From Desulfobacterales bacterium (lineage in GTDB: Bacteria > Desulfobacterota > Desulfobulbia > Desulfobulbales > Desulfocapsaceae), in assembly GCA_013042695.1 (NCBI GenBank), contig JABDPQ010000423.1:1-18235 (forward strand): a stretch of DNA of 18,235 nucleotides. The letters are read 5' to 3'. The translations under genes and the position numbers were made by a program. Numbering within the stretch: the first letter of the stretch is position 1; every line of letters begins with the position of its first letter. This document shows, one piece after another, positions 8,395 through 15,181 of the stretch. The notes under the pieces are model-generated. The model saw nothing but the letters and a program-made list of their open reading frames with translations, was not told the origin of the DNA and did not search any database.

Positions 8395-8949
8395 TCAATC
8401 TTCTTTCTTTAGTTCTTCTATTAATTCAATGCTCTGGTTTGGTTTGAGATGAAAATTACTAAACCTTATCATCCCTGTTTTATCGATAATTACAACCCAA
8501 GGTGTTCCTCTAGCCGTATACTTGTAGAGTAGTGGAGAGGGTTTGCCGGGCCAGCCACTATGACCGACTGGAATTGAAAGGTTGTATTTATCCGCAATTT
8601 GATTCAGTACTTTCGAGTTGTTAATTCCAAATCCCTCAAATGTCGTCTGTATTGTTACAACAGCCACCTTCGGGTCGTTATTGTAATAGGTTGCTATCTC
8701 CTGCAACGCAGGAAAACCATATTTATGGCACCCTGGTCACCATTTCTGAAAAAAAGAAAGGTAGATTACTCGTCCTTTAAGATCATTGATATCAAGAGAA
8801 TCTTTACCGGGAGCAAGATTAATCCACTCAACACCCTCCCACGATGGTGCTCGTACCGTTTGAGCACCTGAGACAGATGATTTCTGCAATACTAGTGAAG
8901 CACTTAGAAAGAATACGATTAGTGACAGTTTGAATAAGCTCTTTTGCAT
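8395..8949 (-). CDS. Exported TlpA/thioredoxin-like selenoprotein with U-P-G-C active site
   Basis: 184 codons from the ATG at 8949 with one in-frame TGA at codon 71 (8737-8739). Conceptual routines would split it into 8737-8949 and 8395-8706, but both are in one frame. Residues 1-29 are a Sec signal peptide (MQKSLFKLSLIVFFLSASLV, cleavage likely near SGA), so it acts outside the cytoplasm. The active site reads LSFFQKW-U-PGCHKYGFP: the TGA takes the place of the first Cys of a thioredoxin CxxC, with Cys74 as the resolving residue. The fold continues with a second thioredoxin strand (VAVVTIQTTFEGFG) and the cis-Pro loop GTPW (Pro150) before VVIIDKTG. Selenocysteine at a redox Cys position is known for thioredoxin-like proteins of Desulfobacterota. 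A SECIS-like hairpin follows the TGA. It lies 34 bp after a Cys-rich gene, probably in one transcript. The alternative is a nonsense pseudogene, which I think unlikely given the precise position. Confidence 0.88.
8699..8713 (-). promoter_or_regulatory. Bacterial SECIS-like hairpin
   Basis: In the mRNA sense the sequence is TCCTGC-GTT-GCAGGA: a perfect 6-bp stem with a GUU apical loop, extendable by one U-G pair. The stem begins 23-24 nt after the TGA and the loop starts about 29 nt after it. Known bacterial SECIS elements sit directly downstream of the UGA, with a short stem and a small apical loop holding G (often GU) in its first positions, about 16-37 nt away. This one fits, and would be the SelB binding site. 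Confidence 0.75.
8737..8739 (-). other. In-frame TGA, probable selenocysteine codon (Sec71)
   Basis: On the minus strand the codons read AAA TGG TGA CCA GGG TGC CAT, giving K-W-U-P-G-C-H. Replacing TGA with Cys gives a standard W-C-x-x-C thioredoxin active site, which is the classic signature of Sec insertion. Confidence 0.85.
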
Positions 8950-8983
8950 AGCTACTATGTCATGGATGAAGCTGATGATTGTG

Positions 8984-9397
8984 TTAGTTTTTGAGCAACT
9001 TGTTGTTGTTTTGGTTAGTCTTTATTATTTCGATAATTTCACGATTAAACGCACATTCACAGAAGGCATCACAGCGATCAAGTTGCTCTTTCTCAAAACA
9101 ATACTGAGGACAATCTTCCTTGTTTGTCCGTCGTTCCTTGTATTTTTTACCAGAATATAAACTTAAAAATTCCTTAGCCTTTATTGCTATTGTTGAAAAA
9201 CAACCCTCTTTTTGGTGTGTAAAATAAAAAAGGCTCTGTCCGAGTCTTTCAAAATGGGCCTGATAACCATTTATAAAAAGCAAAGGGTCACTGATAAAAT
9301 CATCGCGTGTTTCCCATTTTGTGGAACACATAGAACAAATCTTAAAGCACTTATCTTCTGGCACAAACTGCCTCCACATGGTTGCAAGAACTTTCAT
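8984..9397 (-). CDS. Conserved Cys-rich protein of unknown function, partner of the selenoprotein
   Basis: 137 aa, probably cytosolic because there is no signal peptide or membrane segment. GGTGG directly abuts the ATG at 9397; Met7 is an alternative start. Nine cysteines fall in clusters: Cys17-x3-Cys21-x2-Cys24, Cys66 (KEGCFST), Cys96-x3-Cys100, and Cys109-x3-Cys113-x-Cys115. A conserved-looking core reads KWETRDDFISDPLLFINGYQ and SLFYFTHQKEGCFSTIAI. The layout suggests metal (Zn or Fe-S) binding or redox thiols. From memory this resembles a family of uncharacterised proteins in Desulfobacterota, but I know no function. The stop lies 34 bp before the ATG of the selenocysteine thioredoxin-like gene and a promoter sits upstream of both, so the two are very likely co-transcribed. 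Confidence 0.85.
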   Translation of the reverse strand: MKVLATMWRQFVPEDKCFKICSMCSTKWETRDDFISDPLLFINGYQAHFERLGQSLFYFTHQKEGCFSTIAIKAKEFLSLYSGKKYKERRTNKEDCPQYCFEKEQLDRCDAFCECAFNREIIEIIKTNQNNNKLLKN

Positions 9398-9428
9398 CCA
9401 CCATATACTTAAAGTCCTTTATAAAAAA

Positions 9429-9454
9429 AAAGATTCATTTTATCTCAAATCTTT
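9429..9454 (-). promoter_or_regulatory. AT-rich hairpin with T run in the leader of the Cys-rich/selenoprotein operon
   Basis: In the transcript sense AAAGATT (9454-9448) pairs with AATCTTT (9435-9429) across a 12-nt loop. The stem can be extended through one G-T and four A-T pairs into a run of nine T. It sits between the predicted promoter (9480-9508) and the ATG at 9397. The shape recalls an attenuator, but the stem is weak. Confidence 0.35.
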
Positions 9455-9479
9455 CTTTTAATTGCTCAATATATACCAC

Positions 9480-9508
9480 ATTGTAGTACTTTTGATGCTG
9501 GCAGTCAA
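9480..9508 (-). promoter_or_regulatory. Predicted sigma70-like promoter of the Cys-rich/selenoprotein operon
   Basis: On the minus strand TTGACT (9508-9503; 5 of 6 to TTGACA), a 17-bp spacer and TACAAT (9485-9480; 5 of 6 to TATAAT). Transcription would begin near 9473, giving a leader of about 75 nt to the ATG at 9397. Spacing and hexamers are near ideal. Confidence 0.6.
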
Positions 9509-9913
9509 ATTAGCAAAAAGTAGAATTTGATTTATAAATAGAATGCGTAATAAAAGTCTGTAGCCTTGCAACATATAGAAAATTTTTCTTGTTGTTTCGA
9601 GGTAGCTCCACTCCCTTGGCACCCAGAAAATTCCTGCCAATCATTAGGTGCGTATATGTAACTATTTTAGATCGTGATCAGAGACAATTTAGGCATTTTG
9701 ATAAAGCACCACGGTGTAGTACCTTGTAGATCTTTTAGATAAGTAGTTTGTATTTCACTCTTGCAAAGTTTGCTTTTCAGATGTTTGGAAAACTCTAGTT
9801 ATATGTGAAACTTGTTAATAACTTACACGGCTCATAGATCATTTATCCAATAATGAAAGAAAGAAGAAATTGGGCCGTTTGAAATAGCGGCTTTTTCAGA
9901 ATAGACTAAATAG
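9509..9913. other. Non-coding AT-rich spacer
   Basis: About 400 bp between the promoter of the selenoprotein operon and the end of the 95-aa membrane protein gene. A 60-codon minus-strand frame (9458-9640) overlaps the promoter, lacks a ribosome-binding site and is not recognised, so it is not called. I see no RNA gene or repeat here. Confidence 0.5.
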
Positions 9914-10201
9914 TCATGGTGAAGATGAAATCATATATCTGTAAATTGGTGAAATTACGGCCGCTAGCAATATGATATAAAATACAGCCAAGACTGGTCC
10001 TGAAATTGTTGTTTGTTCCTCTTTTTCCACTTCGGGTAAATATGCGAGTATTAGTGTAACGATGTAGGAAAAAGGAATTGTAAGAAAAAGCATTAACAGA
10101 ATGTTTTTCCCTCTCGTTCTTGAGAGATAGGAGTTCAGTACAAAAGGTAACAAATATAATAGAGATCCAACCATTAAAAGAAGAAATATAGCTACAGGCA
10201 T
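9914..10201 (-). CDS. Small integral membrane protein, unknown function
   Basis: 95 aa with three hydrophobic helices: about residues 3-24 (MPVAIFLLLMVGSLLYLLPF), 33-54 (NILLMLFLTIPFSYIVTLIL) and 68-88 (SGPVLAVFYIILLAAVISPI). A basic loop (SYLSRTRGKN) separates the first two and an acidic loop (PEVEKEEQ) the second and third. GGGAG stands about 9 nt before the ATG at 10201, supporting translation. The YLLP-basic loop-hydrophobic layout faintly recalls superinfection-immunity (Imm-like) small membrane proteins, but I would not assign that. It is isolated from its neighbours by long spacers downstream and 103 bp upstream. Confidence 0.7.
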   Translation of the reverse strand: MPVAIFLLLMVGSLLYLLPFVLNSYLSRTRGKNILLMLFLTIPFSYIVTLILAYLPEVEKEEQTTISGPVLAVFYIILLAAVISPIYRYMISSSP

Positions 10202-10304
10202 TTAGTTGCTCCCTGTTTGGATAAATTTAACTGCAGAAATCCAGACTCGATCTGTCAAGTTTTGATTTCTCGTTTTAGTGTGATCATAAAGTCAACGAAT
10301 TGAG

Positions 10305-11417
10305 TCAGATCTCCTCGATCACATGCATCTCCCTTGGAAAATCACTTAACGACTCAACACCATCCTTTACTATTAAAACATCGTCTTCAATTCTCACCCC
10401 GTTTTCCCCGGGAAGGTAAATACCCGGCTCAACGGTGAATGTCATTCCTGCTTGAAGTATTTGTTGATTATCTCCTCTTATGTATGGCTCTTCATGGCAT
10501 TCCATGCCGATACCGTGACCGGTTCGGTGGCAAAAAAATGGTCCGTAACCGGCATCTTCGATAACGGTGCGGGCGGCCTTATCAATATCTTCACATGCTG
10601 CTCCAGGTCTTGCAGCTTCACGTCCTGCTGCATTTGCCTGGTGCACGATATGGTGAATATGTTGGTACTTCTCATCAACCTTGCCAACACCAAAGGTTCG
10701 GGTCAGATCAGAAGCATAGCCGTTATAGGAAGCGCCCCAGTCGACGATTAACAAGTCGCCAACCTCGAGTTTTCGCTTTGATGGCTGAGCATGTGGGTTT
10801 GCTCCATTTGGTCCGGCTGAGACAATGGGTGAAAACGGCAAATGAGGTTCGGAGCCGTGTTTAAGCAACTGTATAACCAGTTCATTGGCAAGTTCCTGTT
10901 CCGCCATGCCTATTCTGGCTTGCTTGAGAGCGTCTTTTAGCGCCTTCTGTGCGATCTGGACGGCTTTTTTCATATATTGGACTTCACTACTATCTTTGAC
11001 GGCTCGCAGACTGGTTATAAGGCCAGAGGCGTCAGAAAAAGATCCTTTTTCAGCAGCAGAGGTGAGATAGTTGTATTCCAAGAGGCGTAATTGTTGGGGT
11101 TCAACGCCGATGTTTTTGCCTGTCAGCTCGATAGATTGACTAGCCTGGCTGAAGACATTGGGCCATTGCGCCGGGTTTTCTGGATATACGAATGACTTCA
11201 AAGGGTAGGTGACCTGATCCAACTTAGCTCTTTCCAGTTCAGGAAGAATGAGAACAGGTTCATTACCAGGCATGAAAAGAAGAACAACTGGACGTTCCAT
11301 TAGATGAAAATGCAAACCGGTAAAATAGGTAAGACTGGGTCCAGCATTGAGGGCAAGTGCATCAAAATGTTTTTCCTGTATCAGATGAGCAAGGCGTTGC
11401 TGTCTTTTGAGAAACAT
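10305..11417 (-). CDS. M24-family Xaa-Pro peptidase (PepQ/PepP-like)
   Basis: 370 aa from the ATG at 11417, preferred over 11435 because GGAG lies at the right distance in front of it. Residues 1-125 are a creatinase/prolidase N-terminal domain (FDALALNAGPSLTYFTGLHF). The rest is the pita-bread catalytic domain with all five dinuclear-metal ligands: Asp226 in VDWGA, Asp237 in SDLTRTF, His301 in GHGIGMECHEEP, Glu330 in TVEPGIY and Glu344 in RIEDDV. The spacings (11, 29 and 14) equal those of Pyrococcus prolidase as I recall them. It should be a cytosolic Mn/Co/Zn enzyme that cleaves X-Pro bonds in peptide turnover. Whether it is dipeptide-specific (prolidase) or an aminopeptidase P cannot be decided from sequence. 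It appears monocistronic. Confidence 0.93.
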   Translation of the reverse strand: MFLKRQQRLAHLIQEKHFDALALNAGPSLTYFTGLHFHLMERPVVLLFMPGNEPVLILPELERAKLDQVTYPLKSFVYPENPAQWPNVFSQASQSIELTGKNIGVEPQQLRLLEYNYLTSAAEKGSFSDASGLITSLRAVKDSSEVQYMKKAVQIAQKALKDALKQARIGMAEQELANELVIQLLKHGSEPHLPFSPIVSAGPNGANPHAQPSKRKLEVGDLLIVDWGASYNGYASDLTRTFGVGKVDEKYQHIHHIVHQANAAGREAARPGAACEDIDKAARTVIEDAGYGPFFCHRTGHGIGMECHEEPYIRGDNQQILQAGMTFTVEPGIYLPGENGVRIEDDVLIVKDGVESLSDFPREMHVIEEI

Positions 11418-11435
11418 AATGAACTCCATTAACAT

Positions 11436-12110
11436 TGCTATTGCGCTTATTTGGCCGAGCTTGATGTCAATGTAGGGTGCTTCATGGCCGGTTATTGTTA
11501 ATTCACCAGCCAGATCTCATTGTGTGGCCGGCAACATGTGCTGTCTTGCCCTCTGCATATATCAGCGATCGTGTTTATGGGTACGGTAAACTAAATTACA
11601 TGTACGTCAACCCTTATAGTCTTTTCAGACTTCACACTGGTATTTTTCTGGCTTTATTTACTGATCGATTACCCAAAGCAGAATAAATAGATACTCGCGA
11701 CGGAAAACTACGGAAGAAATTGAAATTTGGGAAGAGAGCTAGGCTTCACTGAGCTCAACAATTTGATATGTATTATTTAAAAGCAGGCACTTTCACTGGC
11801 TGATGTATGCGTGCAGAACAAACCAATGCGAAAGGCGCACTACTTCACTCGGTATCATTCGATAACCGTTTACATTAAAGAAAACGCCTGCAACAGCGCT
11901 TTGAGAAAGAGAAGCCGGGATGCCCACAGAGCATGTACAAATAATGGTTTTGCACTGTAGGAAGCACCTCATTGTCTGAAAAGAATTGCCGCAGAGATTT
12001 GTCTTATGCCGTAAACCTCCATTTAACCACTTTCGTTGAGCATTTCTTTTCGTCCTAATAGGCTAATAATCCCGCCAAACTCTCTGCAAGCTGCCTCGCT
12101 TTTTGTATTT
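11436..12110. other. Long intergenic region without convincing gene
   Basis: About 675 bp between the M24 peptidase gene and the small HEAT-like gene, both minus strand. A 69-codon plus-strand frame (11477-11686) and a shorter one near 11812-11960 are open but have no ribosome-binding site or recognisable similarity. It must hold the promoter of the peptidase gene. I see no tRNA, repeat array or clear terminator. Confidence 0.5.
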
Positions 12111-12302
12111 TCAGGCTGCTTGATGCTGCTTGCCGATAAGCATTTCGGTACGTTCTGCGGCAGCTTCACGCACCATAGCGTCAGAATCTTTCTCTGACAT
12201 TTGTTGCAAAAGTTTGGCATCTTTTGAATTTTTAACAAAATTCAAACGAACCTCCGGATCTGAGTGCAGGTATCTCGGAACAAATATATCTTTAAATTTC
12301 AT
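12111..12302 (-). CDS. Small HEAT-repeat-like protein
   Basis: 63 aa with a very strong GGGAGGG ending 5 nt before the ATG at 12302, which decides that this is the real frame over the 71-codon overlapping one (12023-12238). The sequence MKFKDIFVPRYLHSDPEVRL is followed by KDAKLLQQMSEKDSD and AMVREAAAERTEMLIG. The two halves DPEVRL...NSKD and DAMVREAAAER have the Asp-x-x-Val-Arg pattern of HEAT repeats, so it is about one and a half units. From memory, similar short proteins occur in Desulfobacterota; function is unknown, probably a protein-interaction helper. It is transcribed away from the CoA-transferase gene. Confidence 0.78.
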   Translation of the reverse strand: MKFKDIFVPRYLHSDPEVRLNFVKNSKDAKLLQQMSEKDSDAMVREAAAERTEMLIGKQHQAA

Positions 12303-12773
12303 TGTTCCCTCCCACTATGCTGAATTGAAAGAAATCGCATGGATTTGAACGCTTACTCAAGCTCATTGACGATCAGCTTAACAGAGCCCTTAACCATGCA
12401 CCGCTCTTTCATTGTTTTATCAACTCTATAGAGAATGCGATAAAAGATATCTTATCCGCTAAAAATAACCATCATCCCTAACAAGTAAATGTAACGCTGT
12501 GGCGGTACTATGTATGCGTGTTGTGAGGTGCCCATAACCTTCTGTTGTAATGGATTCGTTTCAGCATGTTTCTCATGCAGAAGACTGATCAAGAACATTC
12601 AACCTCAGTCTTACTGGTGTTTGATTTTACCTATGAAGTTCATATCAAATAGTATAGAAAATAGCCGATTGGCTATAGAGACAGAAAAGGTTAAGATTAC
12701 GACAAAAAGCGATCAACTATCATCTTCGGAAATTGAGCTTTACTATTGCATCAACAACCATTTGGGAGATCCC
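12303..12773. other. Divergent spacer and probable 5' leader of the CoA-transferase gene
   Basis: About 470 bp. The CoA-transferase frame is open back to 12510, but these extra 88 codons are rich in Cys and unlike the family, so I treat them as leader. An additional plus-strand frame at 12329-12481 (50 sense codons, reading ERLLKLIDDQLNRALNH and IENAIKDILS) looks protein-like but has no start codon. It could be a gene remnant. No clear promoter was identified. Confidence 0.45.
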
Positions 12774-14663
12774 ATGTCATTGCCAGAATGGCAGATGAAA
12801 CTGCCTGAAGATAAGACGGTTACAACACAAGCAGCGCTTGCCCCCATTACTAATGGCTGCCGCGTTTTTCTTGGTACCGCTTGCGGTGAGCCTCAGCATC
12901 TGATTCATGCAATGGTGTCAGACAGCGCAAACCAGGACATCATGATCTACCAGATGTTATCTCATACCTTGGCGCACTACATAGATGACCCCGGCTTTGT
13001 CGAACGTTTTTTCGTAAAATTGTTTTTTATCAGCGAACCCATGCGCAAAGCTGCGTTTGAAGGGAAAATTGATTATCTCCCGACGTATCTTTCACAAATT
13101 CCCAAATTGTTTGCAAGCCAACGTATCGGCCTGGATGTTGCCATGATCCAGGTCAGTCCACCGGACCAATTCGGCTATTGCAGCTTAGGGGTATCAGTTG
13201 ACATCACACGTTCCGCTGTCGAAAATGCCGAACTGGTGATTGCCCAGGTAAATCCATGTATGCCACGAGCCTGGGGCGACAGCTTAGTTCATCTGGACAC
13301 CATCGACTATCTGGTTCCTCATGAGGAACCATTGGTGACCTATCACATCAATCATCTTGGAGACCACATTACCCGCCGCATCGGTCATTTTATTTCCCAG
13401 CTGGTTCGAGATGGTGATACCCTCCAGATTGGGTTCGGCATGCTGCCTAATGCGATTCTCAGACACCTGGTCGAGAAAAAAGATTTGGGGCTTCACACCC
13501 AGCTCATTACTGATGCTATGTTACCCCTTTTTGAACAAAAGGTAATCACCAACAAGCTCAAAACACTGCTGCCTCGACGTGTTGTTGCCTCGCTCTGCAT
13601 GGGAACAGAGAAACTCTACCGCTTTATCGATGATAATCCATTTTTTAATTTTCAATCATCAGAATTTGTCAGTGATCCGCTGGTGATTGCCCGAAACGAC
13701 AATCTGGTTTCCATAAGCTCGGCATTGGAGGTTGATCTTACCGGCCAGATTTGCTCGGATTCCCTGGGCTATCGTTTTTACAGCGGTATAGGCGACCAGG
13801 TTGACTTCTTAAGAGGAGCAGCCATGTCCAAAGGCGGCTTTTCAATTATCGCTCTGCCGTCCACTGCCCAAAATGGCGAGGTCTCACGAATCGTTTCCCA
13901 TCTGTCCGAAGGTGCGGGTGTCGCCACGACCCGGGGCGATGTCAATTTCGTGGTTACGGAGTATGGATATGCCGAACTACAGGGTAAAGGAATTTATCAA
14001 AGGGTCATCGAGTTGGCACAAATTGCTCACCCTAAATTTCGTGCTCAACTGATTGATGCGGCTAAAAAACAGCATTACATTTTTGCCGATCAACTGCCTC
14101 CTCTCGAAAAGGATCTCATATTTCTCGAGAAATACAACTGGCGGGTCAACCTGAAGAGCGGCAAAACGGCACTTATCCGCCCCCTTTATCCTTCAGACGA
14201 ATTTGAATACCGAAATTTTTTCTATTCTTTGAAAGAAGAAACCATATACCGGCGGTTTTTTTATAAGATGCGTCTTTTTTCTCATGAAGTTGTGCAGCAG
14301 CATTGGGCTGAAGTTGACTATCACGATAATATGTCGCTTATCGGGCGGATACAAAAAGGGGGGCATTATGAGGTAATGGCCATTGGCTCTTACGCCGAGG
14401 ATAAAGATGGTTTTGCTGAGGTCGCTTTCGTAGTGCACGATGATTTCCAAAGTCAAGGTATCGCCAGCCGCATGTTGCAGTTTCTTGAACAGATTGCCAG
14501 GGAGAATAACTTTGTGGGTTTTGTCGCAACCGTTCTGGATGAAAATAAGTCAATGCTTAATGTTTTTCAAAAGCGTTATCCACACGCAGAACTGACACCC
14601 AATCCGAGCGGAGGGATTTTTATTTCCATGCCATTTGACCCATCTTCCGATGTGAAGACCTGA
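12774..14663 (+). CDS. Acetyl-CoA hydrolase/transferase-family protein fused to a C-terminal GNAT domain
   Basis: 629 aa from the ATG at 12774, chosen because GGGAG (12764-12768) precedes it by 5 nt and MSLPEWQMKLPEDKTVTTQA matches the usual family start. Residues 1-445 are a two-domain class-I CoA-transferase (4-hydroxybutyrate CoA-transferase/acetyl-CoA hydrolase group): VSPPDQFGYCSLGVS, GFGMLPNAIL, SSALEVDLTGQICSDSLG, GAAMSKGG (348-355) and IALPST. Residues about 465-625 are a GNAT acetyltransferase with the acetyl-CoA loop QSQGIA (559-564). The family's catalytic Glu (Glu238 in the Clostridium aminobutyricum enzyme, motif GIHSE) aligns with Gln243 here (GLHTQ, codon CAG at 13500-13502). 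The protein may therefore bind CoA esters without classical transfer, or use another residue. Cytosolic; YwbE follows after 51 bp. Confidence 0.9.
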   Translation: MSLPEWQMKLPEDKTVTTQAALAPITNGCRVFLGTACGEPQHLIHAMVSDSANQDIMIYQMLSHTLAHYIDDPGFVERFFVKLFFISEPMRKAAFEGKIDYLPTYLSQIPKLFASQRIGLDVAMIQVSPPDQFGYCSLGVSVDITRSAVENAELVIAQVNPCMPRAWGDSLVHLDTIDYLVPHEEPLVTYHINHLGDHITRRIGHFISQLVRDGDTLQIGFGMLPNAILRHLVEKKDLGLHTQLITDAMLPLFEQKVITNKLKTLLPRRVVASLCMGTEKLYRFIDDNPFFNFQSSEFVSDPLVIARNDNLVSISSALEVDLTGQICSDSLGYRFYSGIGDQVDFLRGAAMSKGGFSIIALPSTAQNGEVSRIVSHLSEGAGVATTRGDVNFVVTEYGYAELQGKGIYQRVIELAQIAHPKFRAQLIDAAKKQHYIFADQLPPLEKDLIFLEKYNWRVNLKSGKTALIRPLYPSDEFEYRNFFYSLKEETIYRRFFYKMRLFSHEVVQQHWAEVDYHDNMSLIGRIQKGGHYEVMAIGSYAEDKDGFAEVAFVVHDDFQSQGIASRMLQFLEQIARENNFVGFVATVLDENKSMLNVFQKRYPHAELTPNPSGGIFISMPFDPSSDVKT

Positions 14664-14714
14664 GCACCCAGTGTCGTTTGCAAGAGACTGGCATAAATTA
14701 ATTGGAATTTCACA

Positions 14715-14918
14715 ATGACCAACGGTACAAAACGAGCCGATATTCAAGGAGGCCTGAAAGTATCCATCGTCTTGAAACAAGACCAGAGTTCCGGAAAACT
14801 CACCATAGGTATTGTCCGGGATATCTTGACAAAATCCGCCACACATCCCCACGGGATCAAGGTTCGCCTGGAAAACGGTCTTGTTGGCCGGGTGAAAATC
14901 GTTCACCAGGCCGATTAA
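14715..14918 (+). CDS. ywbE: YwbE family protein (DUF2196)
   Basis: 67 aa, full length for the family. The whole protein matches the pattern I know: KRADIQGGLKVSIVLKQDQ, then SGKLTIGIVRDILT, then THPHGIKVRLENGLVGRV. It is a small beta-rich protein; function is not established, and its KOW-like or SH3-like look suggests nucleic-acid or protein binding only by analogy. It starts 51 bp after the CoA-transferase-GNAT stop on the same strand, so it is probably in the same transcript. The ribosome-binding site is weak (GGAAT). Confidence 0.92.
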   Translation: MTNGTKRADIQGGLKVSIVLKQDQSSGKLTIGIVRDILTKSATHPHGIKVRLENGLVGRVKIVHQAD

Positions 14919-14970
14919 CCGATAAGAGGCAGTGCTTTGGTTAGTCTTCACCACTCTCAGATTTTCCCTT

Positions 14971-14997
14971 GCTATGATTAGTGATTTGAATCATAGC
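14971..14997. repeat. 9-bp-arm inverted repeat between ywbE and the NrfD-like gene
   Basis: GCTATGATT (14971-14979) and AATCATAGC (14989-14997) are perfect complements with a 9-nt loop. It begins 53 bp after the ywbE stop and ends about 185 bp before the NrfD-like ATG. No T run follows on either strand, so it is either a Rho-type or weak terminator hairpin or a dyad operator. Confidence 0.5.
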
Positions 14998-15075
14998 TCG
15001 CATTGACCGAACAGGATTGATTTACTCATTAAAACTCGGATCTTTCCTGAAACTAGTTTTATTGCCATGGATGGT

Positions 15076-15081
15076 TATAAT
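15076..15081 (+). promoter_or_regulatory. Possible -10 element of the NrfD-like gene
   Basis: A perfect TATAAT about 100 bp upstream of the ATG at 15182. No good -35 hexamer lies at 16-18 bp, so this is weak evidence. Confidence 0.25.
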
Positions 15082-15181
15082 AATTGGCTAACAACCACTC
15101 TGTGGTGCCTTCTATTTACAGTTTTTCTGAATCTAGAGGAAGATCAGCTCAAGTGAACCAGAAGTGCAAGGAAGACACAGC

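Noticed and set aside
9458..9640. Minus-strand frame of 60 codons
   Set aside because: It overlaps the predicted promoter of the selenoprotein operon, has no ribosome-binding site and resembles no family I know.
11477..11686. Plus-strand frame of 69 codons in the long spacer
   Set aside because: No ribosome-binding site and no recognisable family; not enough to call a gene.
12023..12238. Minus-strand frame of 71 codons overlapping the HEAT-like gene
   Set aside because: The overlapping frame at 12111-12302 has a very strong ribosome-binding site and HEAT-like sequence, so this one is a shadow.
12510..12773. N-terminal extension of the CoA-transferase frame
   Set aside because: The Cys-rich 88 residues do not resemble the family, and the ATG at 12774 has a well-spaced GGGAG.
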